64,000 nucleotides of DNA from Hyphococcus sp. Its GTDB lineage: Bacteria; Pseudomonadota; Alphaproteobacteria; Caulobacterales; Parvularculaceae. Below the pieces are notes generated by a model, which was not told the origin of the DNA, did not search any database, and saw nothing but the letters and a program-made list of their open reading frames with translations. Numbering within the stretch: the first letter of the stretch is position 1; every line of letters starts with the position of its first letter. Below, one piece after another: positions 58,183 through 64,000 of this stretch. A program made the translations under genes and the position numbers. The DNA is taken from the NCBI GenBank assembly GCA_021776245.1, contig JAJFGF010000039.1:62001-126000 (forward strand), read 5' to 3'.

Positions 58183-58815
58183 ATGACGGCGCCGCCAAAA
58201 ATATTCTGTCTTGGCTTTCACAAAACCGGCACAACCTCGCTCTATGCGGCGTTGACAGAGCTCGGCTATCGCGTTTCCGGCACTATTGGCGATAGTTGGA
58301 CGGCAGACGAGATCATGGCGCGCGGCGCCCAGTTCTGCATCGATACAATGGATGATTTCGATGCGGCGGAAGACATGCCGTGGCCGCATTTTTTTCGCGA
58401 ACTCGACGACGCATTTCCCGGCTCCAAATTCATTCTGACTGTACGTGAGCCTGACGTCTGGTTCCAGTCCCTCGATAATCATTTTGGCCATCAGGCTACG
58501 GAGCTGAACGCTTTCGCTTATGGCCGAGAATTTGCGCATGCGCGCGGACACAAAGATCAATGGGTCAGCGTCTTTGAAGCGCATAACGAGGCCGTTCGCG
58601 ATTATTTTCAGGCGCGACCCGGCGATCTGCTGGAAATGAACCTCTCGGAAGGCGACGGCTGGGACAAGCTTTGTTCGTTTCTTGACAGACCGGCGCCTGA
58701 GGCGCCGTTCCCGGTTAAAAACACCAGCGCCCGGCGCCGCTCCTTTGCCTGTCGGCTTAAGCGCAAATTGCTGCTGCTGATGGGCGTCGCGCCCAATCCC
58801 GAGCGCCTTCAATAG
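58183..58815 (+). CDS. Sulfotransferase family protein
   Basis: 210 residues. The PAPS-binding 5' loop is CLGFHKTGTTSLYAAL at the very start, and the 3'-phosphate region is FILTVREPDVWFQSL with Arg and Ser positions. These cytosolic enzymes move sulfate from PAPS to lipids, sugars or proteins. The gene ends 135 bases before asd on the same strand. No PAPS synthesis genes are in the window. Confidence 0.88.
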   Translation: MTAPPKIFCLGFHKTGTTSLYAALTELGYRVSGTIGDSWTADEIMARGAQFCIDTMDDFDAAEDMPWPHFFRELDDAFPGSKFILTVREPDVWFQSLDNHFGHQATELNAFAYGREFAHARGHKDQWVSVFEAHNEAVRDYFQARPGDLLEMNLSEGDGWDKLCSFLDRPAPEAPFPVKNTSARRRSFACRLKRKLLLLMGVAPNPERLQ

Positions 58816-58913
58816 CAATAGCTGTGCGCCCACCGGGATTTGATAGTGCGCCTATCGCGCCTGTTATTATTTTTCACTGGAAAACCGGGGGCCCATGCTC
58901 GAAAAGCACGCGC

Positions 58914-58942
58914 TTGACACGTCGCGCATATCGGCGTCTGTC
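58914..58942 (+). promoter_or_regulatory. Possible sigma-70 promoter for asd
   Basis: CTTGACA, a good alphaproteobacterial -35, lies at 58913-58919. Seventeen bases later the -10 position reads TCTGTC, a poor match, about 24 bases before the likely asd start. Weak evidence. Confidence 0.25.
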
Positions 58943-58965
58943 GCAGGCGCATGATGGAGTTTGAA

Positions 58966-59988
58966 ATGGAAGTTAATGTCGCAATTGTCGGCGCCACCGG
59001 CAATGTCGGCCAGGAAATACTCGCCATCCTTGAGGAGCGAATGTTCCCGGTCGGTGAGATTTTTGCGCTCGCCTCACGTCAGTCAATCGGCCGTGAAGTT
59101 TCCTTTGGCGACAAGACCCTGAAGTGCCAGGACCTGGAGAATTTTGATTTTTCAAAGGTTCAAATTGCACTCTTCGCCGCAGGCGGCGAGATTTCCAGCA
59201 AATGGGCGCCGAAAGCCGCCAAAGCCGGCGCCGTCGTCATCGACAACTCATCGCATTTTCGCATGGATCCGGATGTGCCGCTGATTGTGCCCGAAGTGAA
59301 TGCGGATGCGGTGCGCGGATTTTCAAAAAAGAACATTATCGCCAACCCCAACTGCTCAACGGCGCAACTCGTTGTCGCCCTTAAACCTTTGCATGACGTT
59401 GCGACGATCAAACGCGTCGTTGTATCGACCTATCAATCGACATCCGGCAAAGGCAGAGCTGCGATGGACGAACTCTTCACGCAAACCAAAGGCATATTCG
59501 TCAATGACGATGCAACGCCGACGGAATTTACCAAGCAGATCGCATTCAATGTCATTCCGCATATTGACGTCTTCATGGAAGACGGCTTCACCAAAGAAGA
59601 ATGGAAGATGATGGCGGAAACAAAGAAAATTCTCGACCCAAAAATAAAATTGACAGCGACCTGCGTGCGTGTCCCGACAGTTGTTGGCCATGCCGAGTCG
59701 GTCAATGTTGAATTTGAAAATGAGATTTCTGACGATCAAGCCCGCGAGATATTGCGCGAAGCGCCCGGCCTTCTGGTTGTCGATAAGCGCGAGGACGGCG
59801 GCTATATAACGCCGGTGGACTGTGTGGGCGATTTTGCAACCTTTGTCAGTCGCATCAGGGTCGATCCAACGGTTGATAACGGCCTCGCCTTTTGGTGTGT
59901 GTCCGACAATTTACGCAAAGGCGCCGCACTCAATGCAGTTCAGATTGCCGAAACGCTGATCAATCGCAGCCTTTTGGCGGCGGCCTAG
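58966..59988 (+). CDS. asd: Aspartate-semialdehyde dehydrogenase
   Basis: Reduces aspartyl phosphate to aspartate semialdehyde, the branch point to lysine/diaminopimelate, threonine and methionine. NADP-binding VAIVGATGNVGQEI, active cysteine Cys130 in NPNCSTAQLV and SGKGRAAMDEL are present. The ATG at 58966 has GGAG six bases upstream; ATGs at 58951 and 58954 also exist. 340 residues. Lies between two sulfotransferase genes. Confidence 0.95.
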   Translation: MEVNVAIVGATGNVGQEILAILEERMFPVGEIFALASRQSIGREVSFGDKTLKCQDLENFDFSKVQIALFAAGGEISSKWAPKAAKAGAVVIDNSSHFRMDPDVPLIVPEVNADAVRGFSKKNIIANPNCSTAQLVVALKPLHDVATIKRVVVSTYQSTSGKGRAAMDELFTQTKGIFVNDDATPTEFTKQIAFNVIPHIDVFMEDGFTKEEWKMMAETKKILDPKIKLTATCVRVPTVVGHAESVNVEFENEISDDQAREILREAPGLLVVDKREDGGYITPVDCVGDFATFVSRIRVDPTVDNGLAFWCVSDNLRKGAALNAVQIAETLINRSLLAAA

Positions 59989-59997
59989 CAATTCATT

Positions 59998-61422
59998 GTG
60001 GCGGCGCTCCAGCAAATCTCTGACATGATCGCGGCGCGTCAGCTCGCTGACGCAGCCGCAGCGCTCCAGAAAACAGTCAGGAAAAAAAACAAGGCGCCTG
60101 CCGACTGGAATGCGGTGATGCGCATGGCGGCCGGTCTTGGCGATCAGGATACGGCGCTTGCCGCAGCTGAGGCCTGGCTGGCGCAAGCGCCGAACGATCC
60201 GCACCGGCAAATCGCCGTTATCGATGCTCTCGGCGGCGTTGCAAAACACAAAGAAGCAGCGGTCCTTTCTCGAGCATTGCAGAAAACCCCCGCAGCTGCT
60301 GCGGACGGGTTTTATCTTGAAGGCGCATTTCAAGCCCGCCTGGGCAAGCAAACCGAGGCGCTTTCCTTATTTCGCCGCGCTCTGGCGCTTAACCCAAATC
60401 ACAGCCCGGTTTGGGAGCAAATTGCATTGCTCAACGGCTATGAGGATTTGGACGCAGATTTGGCGGAAATGAGCGCTCTGGCAAATCGGTTAAAAACGCC
60501 GAATATGCTGATCCCGTTATATTATGCGCTGGGGCGCGCGTTTGATTATGCAGACGAGATTGATAAGGCCTTTGATTGGATCGCGAATGGCGCGGCGCTG
60601 CGCCGTCGCCTCTCGCCGTTCAATCTGCAACCGCAGCTCGCTTATCTGGAACGCCTTCGCACTACGTTCACGCCAGCCCTGATAAATCAGCTGCAAAGCG
60701 AGGCAAGCGACGATAATATCATTTTCATTCTGACGGCGCCGCGATCAGGCTCAACTCTTATCGAACAGATCCTCGCCACTGCGTCCAGCATTACCCCCAC
60801 TGGCGAACATCTATTGATGCGCCTTGCGACATTGCCATTGGGCAGTATGGAGCCGCCGGATATGCAACGCGCGCTGAATTATAAAAACAGCGACTGGCGT
60901 AAAATGGCGCAAATTTATTTATCAGCGGTACGGCGGCGATTCGGCGCCGGAAAAACCTACACAGACAAATCTGTGACCAACTATTGGTATGCCGGCGTGA
61001 TCAGGATCATGTTTCCTGCGGTAAAGCTGGTCTGGGCCAAACGCGACCCGCGCGATGTTGTCTGGTCATGCTTCCGGTCGCGGATATCGGCCAATCAATG
61101 GACGCAAAGCCTGGACAATTGCGCCGGAGCGATCCTCGCACAAGACCGCTTGAGCAAACATTGGGCGGAAATTTATGGCGACGATCTTATTGAAACACCG
61201 TATGAAGACCTTGTCACAGCTCCAGACAAAACAACCTCCGATCTGTTCACGCGGCTTGATAAGGAGCGCCCGGATACTTGGGAGAATTTTTACAAGGATG
61301 ACAATGCGGTCGCGACCGCAAGTCTGGCGCAGGTTCGCCAGCCCCTGAACAACAAAGCTGTCGGGTCATGGCGGCGCTATGAAAAACATCTGGCGCCCAT
61401 CTATGACAAATATTTCCAGTAA
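59998..61422 (+). CDS. TPR-sulfotransferase fusion protein
   Basis: 474 residues. The N-terminal 220 are helical repeats of TPR type (AGLGDQDTALAAAEAWLAQA, YLEGAFQARLGKQTEALSLF). The C-terminal half is a sulfotransferase with ILTAPRSGSTLIEQILATAS as the PAPS-binding loop and LVWAKRDPRDVVWSCFRSRI as the second motif. Membership of the TPR/sulfotransferase family of proteobacteria is clear; the acceptor is not. Starts with GTG 9 bases after the asd stop. Its end overlaps rarD by about 20 bases. Confidence 0.88.
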   Translation: MAALQQISDMIAARQLADAAAALQKTVRKKNKAPADWNAVMRMAAGLGDQDTALAAAEAWLAQAPNDPHRQIAVIDALGGVAKHKEAAVLSRALQKTPAAAADGFYLEGAFQARLGKQTEALSLFRRALALNPNHSPVWEQIALLNGYEDLDADLAEMSALANRLKTPNMLIPLYYALGRAFDYADEIDKAFDWIANGAALRRRLSPFNLQPQLAYLERLRTTFTPALINQLQSEASDDNIIFILTAPRSGSTLIEQILATASSITPTGEHLLMRLATLPLGSMEPPDMQRALNYKNSDWRKMAQIYLSAVRRRFGAGKTYTDKSVTNYWYAGVIRIMFPAVKLVWAKRDPRDVVWSCFRSRISANQWTQSLDNCAGAILAQDRLSKHWAEIYGDDLIETPYEDLVTAPDKTTSDLFTRLDKERPDTWENFYKDDNAVATASLAQVRQPLNNKAVGSWRRYEKHLAPIYDKYFQ

Positions 61423-62335
61423 GTCTTCGAGCGGCGAAGCGCACTTCAATGTCCGCAATGGTCTCTTGTTTGCTGCGGGCGCTTACACGCTTTGGGGATT
61501 GTTCCCGATTTATCTGAAATCTTTGGAGAATGTTTCCGCGCTGGAAATTCTGGCGCATCGCATCCTTTGGTCCGTGCCGTTTGGCGCCCTGCTGTTGACG
61601 CTTAGAAAGCAATGGCCGGAAGTAAAACGCGCTCTAAGCGACCGGCGCGTGTTGCTGATGCTGGCGATCGCAGCGGTTTCAATCTCTGCAAATTGGCTTG
61701 TATATGTTTGGGCCGTCATTCACGACAGAGTGCTTGAGGCAAGCCTGGGCTATTTTATCAACCCGATAATGTATGTCGCCGCCGGTGTTTTTATCCTGGG
61801 CGAAAAATTACGCAATATTCAGATCATCGCCGTTGTGCTGGCAACGGCCGGCGTCCTGGTTTTGACCTTCGGCGGCGGCGCCTTTCCCTGGGTTTCCATT
61901 GTGCTCGCTGTCTTGTTCACGGCCTATGGTTATATCCGCAAAACCACCAATGTAGGGGCGATGCCCGGCCTTTTTATCGAGGTCGTGATGCTGGCGCCCT
62001 TCGCGCTGCTTTTTCTCATCTGGCTGATACAGGCGGGCCGCGCGGTATTTCTTTCCGGCGATATCGGCATGGATAGTTTATTAATTTTGGCGGGGCCGGT
62101 TACGGTGTTGCCGCTTGTGCTTTTCGCGCTTGCCGCGCGGCGCCTGAAACTGACGACCCTGGGGTTCATGCAATATATCGGCCCGACATTGCAGTTTATT
62201 TTAGGGATCTATTATGGCGAAACCTTCACAATTGCACACGCCATTTGTTTTGGGCTGATCTGGACCGCCCTTGCAATTTTCAGTTTCGACGCCGTGCGCA
62301 CCAACCGTGCGGAACGGATCAGGAAATCCGCTTAA
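61403..62335 (+). CDS. rarD: EamA/RarD family transporter
   Basis: About 310 residues from the ATG at 61403; another ATG at 61379 would lengthen it by 8. Ten membrane helices are recognisable. FAAGAYTLWGLFPIYLKSLE, AHRILWSVPFGALLL and ANWLVYVWAV are the RarD signature. Members are drug/metabolite transporters, linked to chloramphenicol sensitivity in some species. Overlaps the preceding gene and, by 17 bases, the convergent thioesterase gene. Confidence 0.9.
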   Translation: MTNISSKSSSGEAHFNVRNGLLFAAGAYTLWGLFPIYLKSLENVSALEILAHRILWSVPFGALLLTLRKQWPEVKRALSDRRVLLMLAIAAVSISANWLVYVWAVIHDRVLEASLGYFINPIMYVAAGVFILGEKLRNIQIIAVVLATAGVLVLTFGGGAFPWVSIVLAVLFTAYGYIRKTTNVGAMPGLFIEVVMLAPFALLFLIWLIQAGRAVFLSGDIGMDSLLILAGPVTVLPLVLFALAARRLKLTTLGFMQYIGPTLQFILGIYYGETFTIAHAICFGLIWTALAIFSFDAVRTNRAERIRKSA

Positions 62336-62747
62336 GCGATCCGGAAAAGCTCAAAATTGATTTTCCGTTTGCAGTAATCAGTCCACGCGCAAATATCAGG
62401 CTCCTTCCGGCTTTGGTCATATCGCCCGTCGCCTCGATAAACTCGCCGACCGGTCCCGGACCGAGGAACTCAGCGTTCATGGTGACAGTTACAGCCTTGA
62501 GCCGCCCCAGCGCTCGAAAGCAAACATCAAACAGCGACATATCAGCGAGCGTCAATAAAGCGCCCCCGTGTATAACACCGCCAAGATTAGCGTGATGCGC
62601 TTCGGCGTAAAAACCAATGCCCGGCTCAGGACCATCCTCGCGGCGGTAAAACGGGCCGGCATGGCCGCTGAAGGTCTGCAAGTGGTTTTGCACGACCCAG
62701 CCGGATGGCGCAGCTTTGACGTGCTGAAGAGGAGCGTGATCTGTCAT
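62319..62747 (-). CDS. PaaI-type thioesterase (hotdog fold)
   Basis: 142 residues. The hotdog signature HHANLGGVIHGGALLTLADM carries the conserved HGG active-site loop, and TMNAEFLGPGPVGEFIEATG completes the fold. Likely hydrolyses acyl-CoA esters; the specificity is unknown. Convergent with rarD and divergent from the alpha/beta hydrolase. Confidence 0.88.
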   Translation of the reverse strand: MTDHAPLQHVKAAPSGWVVQNHLQTFSGHAGPFYRREDGPEPGIGFYAEAHHANLGGVIHGGALLTLADMSLFDVCFRALGRLKAVTVTMNAEFLGPGPVGEFIEATGDMTKAGRSLIFARGLITANGKSILSFSGSLKRIS

Positions 62748-62851
62748 AGATCACCGCGTCTAGCCGCGCATCGGATAAATGAAAACATAAAAGCGCAGCG
62801 ATGCTGCATCTTCGGATTGCGACACAGCCTTATTCAAAGCACATTGCAGCA

Positions 62852-63823
62852 ATGAGTGGTGATTTTCCCGAACGGCGACTCATCGACGCTGGCGGCGTCA
62901 GTCTCGCCATCTATGAGGCGGATGGAGACCCAGCGCGCATGCGCCCGCCGGTCCTTCTCATCCACGGTTGGCCGGAAATCGCCTATGCGTGGAAAAATCA
63001 AATTCATGCGCTCGCCAGCGCCGGATTTCGAACCATCGCTATCGATCTTAAGGGCTTTGGCTATTCAGATGCGCCCGCAGACAAGGCTCTTTACGATATT
63101 GAGCATATCACGGGCGATCTTGCCGCCCTGCTCGTTGCGCTGGACATTAAGCAAGCCTATTTCTGCGGCCATGATTGGGGCGGTGCTATCGTCTGGAGCA
63201 TGGGTCAATGGCGCGCTGACTGCGTTGCCGGGATCATCGGGGTCTGCACGCCATTACGTCCTCGCCCACCAGCGCCGCCCGTCACGATCCTTAAAAAGCG
63301 ATTTTCCAAAAAACACTATTTTGTGCAGTTCCAGGAACCGAATGTCGCGGAAAAGCTTTTTGAACGCGACATCGAACGCTTCGTTCAGATGATGTTTCGC
63401 AAGCCGGCGCCGCGGGAGCGATGGGCGGCGCTGATCCCGAATATTTATGATCTGCCAGGCCGGTTCCTGTCGGATATGCCTGCCCACAAAAATGATCTGA
63501 TTGTCTCAGACGAAATCATCAACATCTATATCGACGCTTTTCAGCACAGCGGGTTTCACGGCGGAATCAATCTTTACCGCAATGTCGACCGCAACTGGGC
63601 GCTAATGGAAGGCCGCGAAGAAACAGTGCGCGCGCCGGCCCTGTGGATCGGCGCTGACCTCGATCTGTTCCTGCCGCCTGAAAGCGCCGACGGTATGGAA
63701 AAAATTGTTCCCAATCTTGAAAAGCATGTGATCAAAGACAGCGGACATTGGGTCATGTGGGAACAGCCTGATCTATTGAACAAGCTCATCATCGACTGGC
63801 TGTTGCGGCAAATTTCAACTTAA
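62852..63823 (+). CDS. Alpha/beta hydrolase (epoxide hydrolase-like)
   Basis: 323 residues from ATG 62852; the frame to 62801 adds a poor extension. The oxyanion motif HGWPE (38-42), nucleophile Asp108 in FCGHDWGG, and the catalytic histidine in KDSGHWVMWEQPDLL match the epoxide hydrolase and haloalkane dehalogenase type. WIGADLDLFLPPE supplies the acid region. No signal peptide. Epoxide hydrolase is the best guess; ester or halide substrates are not excluded. Confidence 0.88.
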   Translation: MSGDFPERRLIDAGGVSLAIYEADGDPARMRPPVLLIHGWPEIAYAWKNQIHALASAGFRTIAIDLKGFGYSDAPADKALYDIEHITGDLAALLVALDIKQAYFCGHDWGGAIVWSMGQWRADCVAGIIGVCTPLRPRPPAPPVTILKKRFSKKHYFVQFQEPNVAEKLFERDIERFVQMMFRKPAPRERWAALIPNIYDLPGRFLSDMPAHKNDLIVSDEIINIYIDAFQHSGFHGGINLYRNVDRNWALMEGREETVRAPALWIGADLDLFLPPESADGMEKIVPNLEKHVIKDSGHWVMWEQPDLLNKLIIDWLLRQIST

Positions 63824-63932
63824 TTTGACGGAGTTTTGCCAGACAGTTTGAGGCAAAACCCGGGCGTTCGACTAAAATTTCAGTCACCTCGAGCTCACAC
63901 AATTTGGCCACAAGACAAAAGCGGAGGGACTT

Positions 63933-64000
63933 ATGAAACTTCGAGCAATTGCCTTTGCGACATTATTTACGTTTTGCAGCGCGCCGGCGCTGGCCATTGA
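63933..64000 (+). CDS. Start of an exported protein (truncated by window edge)
   Basis: The ATG at 63933 is preceded by GGAGGG. The 22 visible codons give MKLRAIAFATLFTFCSAPAL and two further residues, a clear signal peptide with a likely cleavage after ALA. The rest is outside the window, so no family can be assigned. Confidence 0.7.
   Translation, partial: MKLRAIAFATLFTFCSAPALAI

Noticed and set aside
1-64000. tRNA, rRNA, CRISPR, IS or prophage genes
   Set aside because: Spacers were scanned by eye for cloverleaf arms, regularly spaced repeats, and transposase or integrase motifs. None was found; a dedicated search could still reveal small RNAs.

Overview
The window is a gene-dense, mostly housekeeping stretch of an alphaproteobacterial chromosome with fairly high G+C. 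The evidence is gene order: ybgC-tolQRAB-pal-cpoB-tilS-ftsH, ruvC-ruvA-ruvB, tkt-gap-pgk-fba with zapA divergent, mutS-glnD-murJ-trpS, and sucC-sucD-odhA-odhB-lpd. OmpA-like and lipoprotein genes, two sulfotransferases and a POT peptide transporter fit a free-living Gram-negative aerobe. The exact order cannot be fixed by reading; a stalked or marine lineage near Parvularculales/Caulobacterales is a guess. I see no rRNA, tRNA, CRISPR array, IS element or prophage.

Layout. 1-0.4 kb: the 3' end of an unidentified CDS, a terminator and a long palindromic repeat. 0.4-9.7 kb (minus): envelope block ybgC, tolQ, tolR, tolA, tolB, pal, cpoB, tilS, ftsH. 9.9-10.9 kb: a GT61-like glycosyltransferase. 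10.9-15.4 kb (minus): coq4, thiE, then ruvC-ruvA-[histone-H1-like]-[AT-rich membrane protein]-ruvB. 15.6-21.1 kb (minus): tkt, a small secreted protein, gap, pgk, class I aldolase. 21.3-26.4 kb: coiled-coil protein and zapA, gpmA, isoaspartyl peptidase, an unknown, an EEP-family lipoprotein, and an ECF sigma factor with a DUF6768-type membrane protein. 26.6-36.0 kb (minus): GT2 glycosyltransferase and mutS-glnD-murJ-trpS. 36.1-44.6 kb: YgjP-like metallopeptidase, class A PBP, TetR regulator, OmpA-like porin, M28 peptidase, a 42-residue small ORF, POT transporter. 44.8-54.7 kb (minus): the 2-oxoglutarate dehydrogenase and succinyl-CoA synthetase cluster, with a cupin, a membrane protein, a GNAT and a CBU_0592-type protein interleaved. 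54.8-64 kb: GNAT, ABM monooxygenase, a divergent Mur-ligase/LD-carboxypeptidase pair, sulfotransferase-asd-TPR-sulfotransferase-rarD, a thioesterase, an alpha/beta hydrolase and the start of an exported protein.

Functionally, the Tol-Pal genes form the constriction and outer-membrane-integrity machine. The tkt-gap-pgk-fba-gpmA set covers lower glycolysis/gluconeogenesis and the pentose phosphate link. The suc/odh/lpd set converts 2-oxoglutarate to succinate. murJ, the PBP, the Mur ligase, LD-carboxypeptidase and asd (diaminopimelate precursor) all bear on cell-wall synthesis and recycling.

Most interesting points: (1) GlnD has lost several metal-binding residues of its HD (uridylyl-removing) domain while keeping an intact nucleotidyltransferase motif. 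(2) An AT-rich segment encoding a three-helix membrane protein lies between ruvA and ruvB and appears to have altered the end of a histone-H1-like gene. (3) A Mur ligase with unusual motif variants is divergent from an LD-carboxypeptidase, suggesting muropeptide recycling. (4) Two different sulfotransferases flank asd. I did not find a clear-cut new multi-gene system.
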